The notes under the pieces were generated by a model that worked only from the letters and a program-made list of their open reading frames with translations, was not told the DNA's origin and made no database searches. 64,000 nt of DNA from LD21 sp963715785 (GTDB taxonomy: Bacteria; Bacteroidota; Bacteroidia; Bacteroidales; VadinHA17): the NCBI GenBank assembly GCA_963715785.1, contig OY970276.1, positions 868,001-932,000 on the forward strand. The letters run 5' to 3'. This document shows, in pieces, positions 10,240 to 19,728 of this stretch. Position 1 is the stretch's first letter. Every line of letters begins with the position of its first letter. Position numbers and translations under genes: made by a program.

Positions 10240-13200
10240 CTATTTTGCAGAATACAGCTTTCCGTAATAGTTATTTATGACTGGTTCGAGAGGTGTTGAA
10301 ATATTTGTAAGCTTCAGTTTCACTGCCATATTATAAATATCAAGCAGGCCCTGCATATTTATTCCTGTGGGATAATCAAGACCATATCTGTCCTCAGGTC
10401 TGAGACTGATAGCATAATTAAGATATTCTTTCGAGTAATCTATAATATCATTGAGCAGCTTTTCACCCTCATCAGTCTTACCCGCTCTGATCAGAACTTC
10501 AGCTATTCCAATAGTGAAAAAGTCGTATGGCAGTTTTTTTGCGGGGACAATTTCCAGACCCCGGTGTGCTGCCTCAACTGCTTTTACGGTATCCCCCGTG
10601 ATAAGAAGCTCTTTACCGAGAGTGCCGAAGATCCTTCTGAAATTACTGAACATCCTCTTATTGTTTTCATCAAGATAGACTGAAGGATCAGCTGCATTGC
10701 CCCATGTGAACTTGTTCATCATATTATCATACATGACTATGGGATCAATCATTCCGAATTCTCCCTGTTCGGGTTTGTCTGTTTTTATGGGTGCGATCCT
10801 GTAGGTAAGACCTTCCTGAATAAAAAATTTCTCAAGTCCTTTGTATTGAGTTGAAGGAACGGTAGTTGAAAAATAAATAGGTCTCTCCCATTTGTTTGTC
10901 GAAAGAAGATCCATTATTACCAGATCGCCTTTAAAAGCATCCGCATCGGTATATTCCCAAATCATCGGGGAAATAAGCCTGTTCTTAAAATATGGTTTTA
11001 CCGTTCCGTTTGCAAAGACTCTGGCAGAATCAACATCAATAATAAATTTGTTAGCAGGAATATAATTCACATAATCACCTCTCCCGCTGATATCAATTTT
11101 GTATTTCTGATCATCGAAACCAGCAAATTGAACAATATCTTTCAGATCTACGGGTTTATCCACCCTGTTATCCACCGGAAGCTGTTCCCTGCTGCCCTCG
11201 ATATATTTTTCAGGGCCAAGGGTCAGGGGCATGGGATCGGAATTATAAGCCTTCTGCCTCATCATTTCAATATACCATCCTGCCTGAATATAGCTAAGGT
11301 TTGCAACACGCACATCTGTTCTCACACCTTCAACATCCTGATTATACCACACCGGGAATGAATCATTATCGCCGTATGTAAAGAGTATGCTGTTAGGGGC
11401 ACACGATTTAAGATAGTTTGCGCCGATATCCCTTGCAGTATACCTGCCGGAGCGGTCGTGGTCATCCCAGTTCTGGGCACCCATCAGCACCGGAACTCCG
11501 GCTATAAGTGCAATAAAGGTCACCGCCAGTGATAAATTATTCCCGATCAGCTTCTGAAGTTTTTCATGAATGAACATGAACCCGAATCCAATCCAGATGG
11601 CAAATGCATAGAATGAACCTACGTATGCATAATCACGTTCACGCGGTTGATTCGGATACTGGTTAAGGTAGAAAATGATTGCCAGGCCTGTCATTATGAA
11701 GAAGGTCATGACAAGCCAGAATCCGTTTTTATCTCTCTTGTATTGCCAGAACATTCCTAATAGTCCGGCAATAAGCGGAAGGAGATAATATTTGTTGTTA
11801 CCCGGATTTGATTTCAGGTCTGCCGGAATTTTATCGAGTTTGCCCAGACGCAGCTCGTCAAGGAATTTAATGCCGCTGATCCAGTTTCCATCGATCGGAT
11901 TTCCATTTCCCTGGATATCGTTTTGCCGCCCTGCAAAATTCCACATAAAGTATCTCAGATACATAAATCCGATCTGGTACCGGAAAAAGTAACGAAGATT
12001 CTCGCCGAAGGTGGGAATAACAAGTGCTTCCTTGCCAGAGCCTGTACTGTATTTTTTGCCTACTACCTTTCCCCAGTATTTGTACGCACTTTCATGATCG
12101 GGATCAGCACTGTACATACGCGGGAAGATAGTTTCAAATTCTTTGTTGTATTTATATTCCGGATGATAATAAGGTTTATACTTTCCGTTTACCTTATTAT
12201 ACCCTGCAATAACTTTTTTGACATCAACAGCAGGGGCATCATAGTAGTTCCCGTAAAATTTAGGGGCACTCCCGTACTGCTTCATGTTTATATAGTACGA
12301 TAATGAAAACACATCCGACGGATTATTCTGGTTCATAGGCGGCCTTGCTGAGGACCTTATCATTATCATCGCATATGAAGAATAACCGATCATTATCACA
12401 ACAAGAGAGGTCATAACATAATTGAGTATGACCCTTTTCGTCTTCAATGACCAGTAAATTCCAAAAGCCATACCACCGAATAATATCACCAGGAAAAATA
12501 AGAGCCCGCTGTTATAAGGCAGGCCTAAAACATTTACTAACAGCAGTTCAAACCATCCTGCTACCTCCGGAACACCTGGCATAATAACGAAAACCATCAG
12601 CCAGAGAAGAACCAAAGCAAGGAGAGTTGCCTTTATCAATCCATTTCTTGTGACTTCATATTTTTTGAAATAGTAGACGAAAACAAGGACAGGGATAATT
12701 AAAAGGTTGAGACGATGTACGCCCAGACCAAGTCCCATTATATATGCTATCAGTATTATCCATCTTCCTGAGTATTTTTCATCGGCTTCATCTTCCCATT
12801 TAAGCATACCCCAAAAAACGACAGCAATGATTAGCGAAGAGAGTGCATACAATTCACCTTCAACAGCTGAAAACCAGAAAGTATCGGAAAATGTATAGGC
12901 CAGTGCTCCCACTATCCCGCTGCCTATGATAGCAGGAATATGTTTTGCTTCCAGCTCATTGCCCTTAATAAAAACTTTTCGTGCAAGATGGGTAATGGTC
13001 CAGAACAGGAACATTATTGCAAACCCGCTGCACAATGCGGAAAAGGTATTTATTGTGATGGCAACTTTTGAAGTGTCGCTTCCCGCAAAAAGTGAGGCAA
13101 CCCTGCCCATCATAAGAAACAAGGGGGCTCCCGGAGGATGGCCCACCTGCAGCTTAAATGCCGCAAGAATGAATTCACCGCAATCCCAGAAGCTTACCGT

Positions 13201-13299
13201 CGGTTCCCGGGTCAGCAGATATACGATAGAGGAAAAGACAAATATAGACCATCCGGTAAGGTTATTCCACCTGCGGTAGTTACCCCATATTGAATTCAT
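10240..13299 (-). CDS. DUF2723 / GT117-family membrane glycosyltransferase
   Basis: 1019 residues, intact. The N-terminal half is polytopic (about 10-12 membrane segments) and starts with the family hallmark TREPTVSFWDCGEFILAAFKLQVGHPPGAP. The Asp-Cys-Gly-Glu stretch resembles the catalytic loop of GT-C enzymes such as protein O-mannosyltransferases. The C-terminal half is soluble and carries TPR-like helices (about residues 880-1000). The family is common in Bacteroidota and is implicated in glycosylating exported proteins. It is followed directly by a NodB deacetylase. Confidence 0.85.
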   Translation of the reverse strand: MNSIWGNYRRWNNLTGWSIFVFSSIVYLLTREPTVSFWDCGEFILAAFKLQVGHPPGAPLFLMMGRVASLFAGSDTSKVAITINTFSALCSGFAIMFLFWTITHLARKVFIKGNELEAKHIPAIIGSGIVGALAYTFSDTFWFSAVEGELYALSSLIIAVVFWGMLKWEDEADEKYSGRWIILIAYIMGLGLGVHRLNLLIIPVLVFVYYFKKYEVTRNGLIKATLLALVLLWLMVFVIMPGVPEVAGWFELLLVNVLGLPYNSGLLFFLVILFGGMAFGIYWSLKTKRVILNYVMTSLVVIMIGYSSYAMIMIRSSARPPMNQNNPSDVFSLSYYINMKQYGSAPKFYGNYYDAPAVDVKKVIAGYNKVNGKYKPYYHPEYKYNKEFETIFPRMYSADPDHESAYKYWGKVVGKKYSTGSGKEALVIPTFGENLRYFFRYQIGFMYLRYFMWNFAGRQNDIQGNGNPIDGNWISGIKFLDELRLGKLDKIPADLKSNPGNNKYYLLPLIAGLLGMFWQYKRDKNGFWLVMTFFIMTGLAIIFYLNQYPNQPRERDYAYVGSFYAFAIWIGFGFMFIHEKLQKLIGNNLSLAVTFIALIAGVPVLMGAQNWDDHDRSGRYTARDIGANYLKSCAPNSILFTYGDNDSFPVWYNQDVEGVRTDVRVANLSYIQAGWYIEMMRQKAYNSDPMPLTLGPEKYIEGSREQLPVDNRVDKPVDLKDIVQFAGFDDQKYKIDISGRGDYVNYIPANKFIIDVDSARVFANGTVKPYFKNRLISPMIWEYTDADAFKGDLVIMDLLSTNKWERPIYFSTTVPSTQYKGLEKFFIQEGLTYRIAPIKTDKPEQGEFGMIDPIVMYDNMMNKFTWGNAADPSVYLDENNKRMFSNFRRIFGTLGKELLITGDTVKAVEAAHRGLEIVPAKKLPYDFFTIGIAEVLIRAGKTDEGEKLLNDIIDYSKEYLNYAISLRPEDRYGLDYPTGINMQGLLDIYNMAVKLKLTNISTPLEPVINNYYGKLYSAK

Positions 13300-13502
13300 A
13301 AACGTGGTTGTTTTGTTTAATTAAAAGAACAAAGAACGTAAAAAATTATCAGATGCGTTCAATTACATTTCTAATTAACATCATTTTAACATGATAGTTA
13401 TTTTAAGTAGTGTCCAAAAAAACGGAATCCATTAACCTCAACATGCACAAAGGTTTAAAAGCTTGCCGAAGCGTTCATTAAAATGGATTTTTCAGCCAAA
13501 CA

Positions 13503-14051
13503 CTACAGAAAATATCTCCAGGGCTTTGTTTTCCAGTATTCACCTGCATAGTCAATGCCAATTCTGCGACCACTTTTAACAGCCTGCACCAGTCCGGGAT
13601 CTTCAAACCAAATCCTTTGCGAGCTTACAAGGTCTTCACCGTAAAACGATTTGTCAATTCCCAGTGACTTTGTCAATATGCCTGGTCCCGGAAATCCATC
13701 GACACCCCTGATAAGTACAGCCTGCGGGTTATCATTACCCCCTGTAACAATATTAAGCATCCAGTACATCCCATAAATAAGATAGATGTAAAGTCTTCCC
13801 CCTTCATGGAACATTATTTCAGTTCGTGGGGTCCTTCCTTTAAAGGCATGGCAGGCTCTGTCGTCAAGACCACGATAGGCTTCAACCTCTGTTACCATAA
13901 ACTTCCCGATAGATCCGTCGGGTAATTTTATGACCAGGTTTTTACCAGGCATCTCCGGCGCAACCTCAAGCACATCGCGGATATAAAATTCTCCTGACAG
14001 CCTGCTGCCGGGATATGTTGTATCAATAGTTGATTTTGTTTTCAAATTCAT
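13503..14051 (-). CDS. DNA-3-methyladenine glycosylase (AAG/MPG)
   Basis: The enzyme flips out and excises alkylated purines (3-methyladenine, hypoxanthine) to start base-excision repair. The AAG fold is evident from VTEVEAYRGLDDRACHA (catalytic Glu in TEVEAY), GRTPRTEIMF, GGRLYIYLIYGMYWMLNIV and VLIRGVDG. Starting at the Met at 14051 gives 182 residues. A longer frame from 14084 would add 11 residues inside the deaminase gene and looks less likely. The gene overlaps the end of the upstream guanine deaminase by about 29 bases. Confidence 0.85.
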   Translation of the reverse strand: MNLKTKSTIDTTYPGSRLSGEFYIRDVLEVAPEMPGKNLVIKLPDGSIGKFMVTEVEAYRGLDDRACHAFKGRTPRTEIMFHEGGRLYIYLIYGMYWMLNIVTGGNDNPQAVLIRGVDGFPGPGILTKSLGIDKSFYGEDLVSSQRIWFEDPGLVQAVKSGRRIGIDYAGEYWKTKPWRYFL

Positions 14052-14493
14052 TCCACTTTTTGAATACTTCTTTGCCTCCCGCATCTGTCATCCTGATGAA
14101 TGTGATTTTTCTTTTTGAAGGATCGAGCATTATCTCGTTGTATATCAATTTATCGCTGAATCCGGCTGCTTCAGCATCAGTACGGTCGCTCGAATAGAAT
14201 ACCTTTCTTATTCCCGACCAGTATATTGCTCCCAGGCACATGGGACAGGGCTCGCAGGAAGTGTAAAGTGTGCAATCCTCCAGATTATGTGTACTCAGTA
14301 CAGCAGAAGCTTGCCTGATTGCCAGGATTTCTGCATGAGCCGTCGGATCATTATTTAATACAACCCTGTTATAAGCTTCAGCAATATTTTTGTCATCCTT
14401 TACTATTATGGCACCAAAAGGCCCGCCACCGTTTTCAATTCCTTCTTTTGCTTTTTCAAATGCCTTGCGGAGATATAATTTATCGTTTCCCAT
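14023..14493 (-). CDS. guaD: Guanine deaminase, cytidine-deaminase fold
   Basis: 156 residues, close to Bacillus subtilis GuaD in length and sequence pattern. Zn-site motifs are PTAHAEILAIR (His and catalytic Glu) and TSCEPCPMCLGAIYWSGI (two Cys). The C-terminal EAAGFSDKLIYNEI and FKKWNEFENKINY also match GuaD and not TadA. It converts guanine to xanthine in purine salvage. A tRNA adenosine deaminase is the main alternative but fits the C-terminus less well. Confidence 0.8.
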   Translation of the reverse strand: MGNDKLYLRKAFEKAKEGIENGGGPFGAIIVKDDKNIAEAYNRVVLNNDPTAHAEILAIRQASAVLSTHNLEDCTLYTSCEPCPMCLGAIYWSGIRKVFYSSDRTDAEAAGFSDKLIYNEIMLDPSKRKITFIRMTDAGGKEVFKKWNEFENKINY

Positions 14494-14561
14494 TACTTAT
14501 AAAATCAATTTTTATTAATGTTGGTTTGTAAAAATATTTAAAAAATAGAAGTCAAAATCCA

Positions 14562-14755
14562 TTAACCGCAAAGTACGCAAAGATTTTGCGCAAAGATCGC
14601 AAAGAGGACCGAGCGTAAAGAAATAGCCCGGTGGGCTATTTTAGCAAAGGTGCCAGACTGCAGCGATAGCAATTTAACTTTGTGCCCTTTGCGTTCTTTC
14701 CCGTCGAAGCATAAGCGAAGACGGGCTTTGCGCACTCTGCGGTTAAAATGGTTAT
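14562..14755. repeat. Intergenic repeat with structured element A
   Basis: The outer part is a recurrent Bacteroidota intergenic motif built of GCAAAG units (ACCGCAAAGTACGCAAAG... and its complement ...CTTTGCGC..CTGCGGTTAA), which makes a long imperfect inverted repeat. Inside it (14610-14675) is an element with an 8-bp stem (arm AATAGCCC) closed by GGT, followed by TTTAGC and GCCAGACTGCAG. The same arrangement recurs at 31615-31680 with a different stem sequence. A short open frame on the minus strand here is an artefact of the repeat. Confidence 0.6.
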
Positions 14756-14864
14756 TCACCCGGTAGCTTAGAATTTTTAACGTAAAAGCGACATAAAATT
14801 AACCTAGTTTTGCATAACAATAATAAAATCTATTGAGAATTCTTTTTTTTTAGGAAATATGTTG

Positions 14865-14872
14865 TATTTTTG
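14865..14872 (+). promoter_or_regulatory. Candidate -7 box of the rplM operon
   Basis: TATTTTTG matches TAnnTTTG and sits in a T/A-rich stretch 64 bases before the rplM start. That leaves an untranslated leader, which could hold ribosomal-protein feedback regulation. No good -33 element is visible at 18-20 bases. Confidence 0.45.
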
Positions 14873-14936
14873 CAGACCTCAAAATAATGGGGTAATTACA
14901 TTAATTATAAGTGTATCAATTAAAAATTAAGAACTA

Positions 14937-15380
14937 GTGAACACCTTAAGCTATAAAACAGTTTCAGCAAATAAAGCTACTGTAAACAAGGAGTGGGTAA
15001 TTATTGATGCTGAAGGCAAGATTCTTGGAAGACTTGCATCAGTTGTGGCCTCAATGCTTAGAGGAAAGCACAAAACCAACTTTACTCCTCATGTTGATTG
15101 TGGTGACAATGTAGTTGTTATCAATGCTGAAAAAATCGATCTTACAGGTGAAAAATGGTCTGATAAGATATATGTCCGTCATACAGGCTATCCCGGAGGT
15201 CAGAGATTTACCACTGCTGAAGCGCTTTTGAAAAAGAATCCTATCGGATTGGTTGAGAAAGCTGTGAAGGGTATGTTGCCAAAGAACAGGCTGGGAAGTG
15301 AGCTTTTCAGAAATCTGCATGTTTATGCCGGAAGCGAACATCCTCATGAAGCACAGAAACCTAAAAAAATTGAACTTTAA
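14937..15380 (+). CDS. rplM: 50S ribosomal protein L13
   Basis: 147 residues. Family landmarks are WVIIDAEGKILGRLAS, LRGKHKTNFTPHVDCGD, YVRHTGYPGG and the C-terminal GSEHPHEAQKP. It assembles early into the large subunit. The start is a GTG: MNTLSYKTVSANKATV matches the usual Bacteroidota N-terminus, and there is no ATG nearby. rpsI follows after 18 bases, the standard L13-S9 pair. Confidence 0.95.
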   Translation: MNTLSYKTVSANKATVNKEWVIIDAEGKILGRLASVVASMLRGKHKTNFTPHVDCGDNVVVINAEKIDLTGEKWSDKIYVRHTGYPGGQRFTTAEALLKKNPIGLVEKAVKGMLPKNRLGSELFRNLHVYAGSEHPHEAQKPKKIEL

Positions 15381-15398
15381 AAATATTAAGCAACAGAT

Positions 15399-15785
15399 AT
15401 GGAACCAATCAATGCTCTTGGAAGAAGGAAGGCAGCTGTAGCCCGGGTATATTTAAGCGATGGCAAAGGTAAAATTACTGTTAACGGCAGGGATTATAAA
15501 GAATATTTTGGTGCTGAAACACTTCAGTATGTTGTTACACAACCGCTCGTTCTTATGAATGTTGTTGACAAGTATGATATCAATGTCAATCTTGATGGTG
15601 GCGGCGTAAAAGGTCAGGCTGAAGCACTCCGTCTCGGAATAACAAGAGCTCTCATCATGATTGATGCTGAATGCAAGTCCAAGCTTAAGGCTGAAGGATT
15701 TGTTACACGCGATCCGCGCGAAGTTGAAAGGAAGAAACCGGGTCAGCCAAAAGCCCGCAGGAGATTCCAGTTCAGTAAACGTTAG
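15399..15785 (+). CDS. rpsI: 30S ribosomal protein S9
   Basis: 128 residues, intact. It shows INALGRRKAAVARVYL, ITVNGRDYKEYF, GGGVKGQAEALRLGITRAL and the C-terminal RRRFQFSKR, whose final Arg reaches the P-site tRNA. It is cotranscribed with rplM. A short CCCGC/GCGGG inverted repeat (15840-15861) lies between it and rpsB. Confidence 0.95.
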   Translation: MEPINALGRRKAAVARVYLSDGKGKITVNGRDYKEYFGAETLQYVVTQPLVLMNVVDKYDINVNLDGGGVKGQAEALRLGITRALIMIDAECKSKLKAEGFVTRDPREVERKKPGQPKARRRFQFSKR

Positions 15786-15839
15786 AATTAAGAAGTCAGT
15801 CGTTATAGATGCAAGTTTAGTATCTAAATTGTGAAGACT

Positions 15840-15861
15840 CCCGCTCGACTACGCTCGCGGG
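15840..15861. repeat. Short GC-rich inverted repeat between rpsI and rpsB
   Basis: CCCGC (15840-15844) and GCGGG (15857-15861) flank CTCGACTACGCT-like sequence. It stands out as GC-rich in an AT-rich spacer. It may be a dispersed intergenic element or a weak attenuator. There is no T-run, so a terminator is unlikely. Confidence 0.35.
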
Positions 15862-15909
15862 ACTACTCTGCAATTGATTGAAAAGAATGTAAACTTAAAA
15901 AATCAAAAA

Positions 15910-16797
15910 ATGCCAAGAACAAATTTTAAAGAATTACTTGATGCAGGTGTGCATTTCGGACACCTTAAAAGAAAGTGGAACCCGGCTATGGCTCCTTATA
16001 TATTTATGGAGCGCAATGGAATTCACATTATTGATCTGGAGAAAACAGTAGTAAAAATTGATGAGGCAGCTTCAGCAATGAAACATATTGCCAAATCAGG
16101 AAAGAAAGTACTGTTTGTAGCCACGAAAAAACAGGCAAAAGAGATTGTTGCTGAAAAGGTCAAAGCTGTTAATATGCCATATGTGACAGAACGCTGGCCA
16201 GGTGGTATGCTTACCAACTTCCCGACAATCCGTAAGGCAGTAAAAAAAATGTCATCAATAGATAAAATGGCTACCGACGGAACCTTTTTAAATCTTTCAA
16301 AACGTGAGAGATTACAGGTTACACGTCAGAGAGCCAAACTTGAAAAAACACTTGGAAGTATTATCGATCTTACCAGACTTCCATCTGCACTTTTTATTGT
16401 TGATGTCACCAAAGAACATATTGCCGTAAGTGAAGCAAAAAGACTTGGAATTCCTGTATTTGCAATGGTTGATACCAATTCCGATCCATCCGATATCGAA
16501 TTCCCGATACCTGCAAATGATGATGCTTCAAAATCGATTTCATTGATCATCGGAATCCTTTGCCAGGCAATTGAAGAAGGTCTGAACGAAAGAAAACTTG
16601 AAAAAGACAAAGAGCCTCAGCAGAAAGATAAAAAAGTAATGCGCAGAGAGCTTGAAACCAAAGATATTCCTGCCGCAATAATTGAGGCAATCGTTGAAGA
16701 AGAGGAAGAAGTTGAAGTTGATGATGATCTTGTTGAAGATTCAGATGATGATGAGGATATCGTAAAGGTGGTTGACGAGACTGAAGAAGAAGTATAA
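15910..16797 (+). CDS. rpsB: 30S ribosomal protein S2 with acidic tail
   Basis: Starts at ATG 15910 (MPRTNFKELLDAGVHFGH); the longer frame begins at a TTG 36 bases upstream and is unlikely. It has 295 residues. S2 signatures include RKWNPAMAPYIFMERNGIHIIDLEKT, RWPGGMLTNF and VDTNSDPSDIEFPIPANDDA. The last ~60 residues form an extension rich in Glu, Asp and Val, beyond the conserved fold. Such tails occur in Bacteroidota S2. The gene is followed by tsf, the usual order. Confidence 0.95.
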   Translation: MPRTNFKELLDAGVHFGHLKRKWNPAMAPYIFMERNGIHIIDLEKTVVKIDEAASAMKHIAKSGKKVLFVATKKQAKEIVAEKVKAVNMPYVTERWPGGMLTNFPTIRKAVKKMSSIDKMATDGTFLNLSKRERLQVTRQRAKLEKTLGSIIDLTRLPSALFIVDVTKEHIAVSEAKRLGIPVFAMVDTNSDPSDIEFPIPANDDASKSISLIIGILCQAIEEGLNERKLEKDKEPQQKDKKVMRRELETKDIPAAIIEAIVEEEEEVEVDDDLVEDSDDDEDIVKVVDETEEEV

Positions 16798-16830
16798 TAA
16801 TTAAAATTCATAACTTATAAAGATATTATT

Positions 16831-17669
16831 ATGGCTGCATATAAATGCTGCTGATGTTGCTAAATTAAGAAGAGTCACTCTGGCCGGAATGATGGATTGT
16901 AAAAAGGCTCTCGAAGAATCTGAAGGCAACTTTGACAAAGCAATTGAAATAATTCGTAAAAAAGGACAGGCTGTTGCCAATAAACGTGCTGACAGGGAAG
17001 CCTCTGAAGGTGTTGTTCTCTCAAAAGTGTCTGCTGACGGAAAGACCGGTGCAATGATAGTGCTTAACAGCGAGACTGACTTTGTGGCTAAGAACTGCTG
17101 ATTTCATGGCACTTGCTAATAAAATACTTGATATTGCAGTTTCGATGAAACCTGCCGATCTTGAAGCACTCAAATCACTTCCGATGGATGGCGGAAAAAT
17201 TGGTGATAAAGTTGTTGAATACGTTGGAATTATCGGTGAGAAGCTTGATCTTTCATATTATGAAAAAATCGACTGCTGCCCATGTTCAGGCATATATTCA
17301 TCCGGGTAACAGACTCGCTACACTGGTTGGTTTTACAAAATCAGGAGTCTCGATATCCAGGTTTATAAGGATGTTGCAATGCAGATTGCTGCAATGAATC
17401 CTGTTGCAATTGATAAGGATTTTGTCATACCTGAAACTGTTATTGCACAGGAAATTGAAATCGGCAAAGAACAGGCAAGACGTGACGGAAAACCTGAAGA
17501 GATGCTTGAGAAAATCGCTCAGGGCAAACTCTCCAAATTCTTCAAGGAAAGCACTCTGCTTAACCAGGATTTCGTTAAAGACAACAAAATGACTATCAGA
17601 CAGTATCTTCAGTCGGTAAATAAAGAGCTTACTGTAACAGAATTCAAACGTTATACGCTTAATTTGTAA
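16831..17669 (+). CDS. tsf: Elongation factor Ts (frameshifted)
   Basis: EF-Ts regenerates EF-Tu-GTP. Joined length is about 275 residues. Landmarks: INAADVAKLRRVTLAGMMDCKKAL, VLNSETDFVAKN (conserved TDFV motif), HVQAYIHPGNRLATLVGF, KDVAMQIAAMNP and the C-terminal QSVNKELTVTEFKRYTL. The frame breaks at about 16842 (extra T), 17097 (extra T), 17270 (extra T) and 17350 (likely two extra bases). The gene is essential and every segment is conserved, so the breaks must be errors in the sequence. Confidence 0.9.
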
Positions 17670-17695
17670 TACGTAGGTTCATAATTCAATATCTG

Positions 17696-17723
17696 GTGGC
17701 GCTGTGAAGCGCCACTTTTTTTT
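17696..17723 (+). terminator. Rho-independent terminator after tsf
   Basis: A perfect 8-bp GC-rich stem (GTGGCGCT / AGCGCCAC) with a GTGA loop is followed directly by eight T. It starts 27 bases after the tsf stop and ends the rplM/rpsB/tsf unit. Confidence 0.85.
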
Positions 17724-17749
17724 GCACCCCTCATCCCAAAGGCCGTCAA

Positions 17750-17985
17750 CTTAAGGTGACCCCCACCCCCCCGGGAGCAACCCCCCAACCCCCCACATGG
17801 GGGGCTTCATCTAACTGTTCCAAACTCGACTTAAGTTTTGTTATACCCCATTAAAATTGAAGAGATTTAAAAAAAAAGCTAGTAACTGAGTCCTAAGCCC
17901 CCCAAATGGGGGGTTGGGGGGGTTGATTAAAAAGAAGTCGGGGGTTGATTAAAAAGAAGTCGGGGGTTGATTAAAAAGAAGTCAT
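17750..17985. repeat. C/G-rich inverted repeat and 22-bp tandem repeat
   Basis: Runs of C (AACCCCCCAACCCCCCAC, about 17779-17800) and the matching G-rich strand (ATGGGGGGTTGGGGGGGTT, about 17906-17924) face each other across ~110 bases. Smaller local inversions also occur (CCCCCCACATGGGGGG). Immediately after, a 22-bp unit with core TTGATTAAAAAGAAGTC is repeated 2.8 times without gaps (17923-17983). No gene is present. The region 17724-18335 otherwise holds nothing I can name except the promoter box near 18274. Confidence 0.65.
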
Positions 17986-18273
17986 AAATAGCTTTAAACT
18001 TTTTTATTAAACTCTCTATAGAAGGTTCGCATACCCCTCTATATTATACACAGTTTTTCCTATTTATTAACTAGCTGGTAATTAAAGCTTTAATATCTAT
18101 TAGCTTGATGGCTATGGGGTTATGGTGTTGTATTTGCAAGAATAAAATGAAAAGATGTGATGTAAGATTAGCTCAAAAGGAGAGCCTGCCCCGCTTCGAA
18201 ATGGCGAGAGGCAGAGGTAGTAATCAGGCTTTAACAAATTTATTATTTCATTAGTTTAATTCAATTAGTTTAA

Positions 18274-18281
18274 TAAATTTG
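18274..18281 (+). promoter_or_regulatory. Candidate -7 box of the sugar permease
   Basis: TAAATTTG fits TAnnTTTG and lies 54 bases before ATG 18336. It is preceded by two direct copies of ATTAGTTTAAT (about 18250-18273), which could be an operator or a duplicated -33 region. Confidence 0.4.
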
Positions 18282-18335
18282 TTATTGCAATTTATAAAGT
18301 AAACTACTTATCCATAACGAAAAAAAACCTACTAA

Positions 18336-19701
18336 ATGAAAGAACAATCAAATAGCAATTTACGGATGGGAATGACCCTGATGTTAATGATCTTTTTTAT
18401 TTTCGGATTCATTACCAATTTCAACATTGCTTTAAAAGACCAGGTTCAGGCAACCTTTCACTTGAGCAACTTCATGGCAAATCTTGTCAATGGAGTATTC
18501 TTTTTCGCATATTTTGTATTTTCATTTCTTTGCGGAAAAATCATTAAGAAAACAGGCTATAAGATGGGGCTTATAATCGGGTTACTCCTTATAAGTGTCG
18601 GGAGCTTTCTATTCTATCCGGCTGTAGCTGTATCTTCGTATGCACTTTTCCTGTGTGCAGTTTTTGTAATGGCAACCGGAGTAGTTTTTCTTCAGACTGC
18701 TGCAAATCCATATGTAGCTGCACTTGGGTTCTCAGGAAACCGCTTCATCAAGACTTAACCTGGCACAGGCATTAAACGGATTTGCCACTACAGTCGCTCC
18801 TTTTGTTGTTGGAATTTTAGTTCTGACACCTGCTGCAATCGCAATGGGACCTACTGCTGTACAGACTCCATTCCTTATAATCGGAGGAATTGTATTACTG
18901 ATCGCATTAGCTATTTACTTTATGAAACTTCCTGAAATAATTGAAGGGGAAGAAGTAGTTGGCAGAAAGAGTATCTGGAAACATCCTCATGTATTATTAG
19001 GAGCACTTGCAATATTCTTTTATGTCGGCGCAGAAGTTGGTATTTCGACAGCAGTAGTTCCATATTTAAGGGAGAGCAATGAGCTATTGGTGAAGCTGCC
19101 AAGTTAGCTGCTATGTATTGGGGTGGTGCTATGGTTGGCCGTTTCCTTGGTTCAATTAACCTCAGCGCCATGGAGCAAAAAAAGAAATTCATATACTCAG
19201 GCGCTGTAATTATATTGGCATTTTTTGTAGGATGGTTAGTAACCAGCAGCCAGATCATAGAAGGTGTTTTTGTTTTTAATTCCCAGCCGTTGAACGGTCT
19301 GATATTCTTAGGTATTGCAATTGTTAACTTCCTGGCAATGAACATCTCAAAAGGGAAAACAAATGTTATGCTCGGTGTATTTGCTATTATTGCTGCAATC
19401 CTGGTATTTTCCGCAACAGTTCTTGGTGCCAATGTTGGTATCTGGGCTCTTCTTTCAATAGGTTTCTTTAACTCTATCATGTTCCCGAATATATTTGCTC
19501 TGGGAGTAAAAGATCTTGACAATTTTGAAATGCCAATGGCTTCAGGAATTATCAATACTATGATCGTTGGTGGATCAGTTATTCCTTTGGTAATGGGATA
19601 TTTCACCGACAGCATAAGCGTTCGCGCTGCTTTGCTGGTGCCTCTTGATATCTTATCTCTACATTGTCTTCTTTTCATTTAAGGGAAGCAAGATCAGATA
19701 G
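18336..19701 (+). CDS. Sugar MFS permease, FucP/GluP type (frameshifted)
   Basis: About 455 residues after joining, with 12 predicted membrane segments. It belongs to the FHS family of the major facilitator superfamily: FIFGFITNFNIALKDQVQ, FFFAYFVFSFLCGKIIKKTGYK, LQTAANPYVAALG and ETASSRLNLAQALNG are typical. Breaks lie near 18730 (extra G), 19088 and 19643. The C-terminus reads SYLYIVFFSFKGSKIR and stops at 19701. It imports a hexose or similar sugar by proton symport. The ROK kinase downstream suggests the sugar is phosphorylated on entry. Confidence 0.85.
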
Positions 19702-19728
19702 ATTTGAAATTTATAATTGATTGAAAAA

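Noticed and set aside
14562..14759. 65-codon minus-strand ORF
   Set aside because: It lies entirely in the GCAAAG intergenic repeat and has no homology or start context.
18920..19678. 252-codon open frame on the minus strand
   Set aside because: Antisense shadow of the sugar permease; low-complexity basic/Ile-rich translation typical of a reversed membrane protein.
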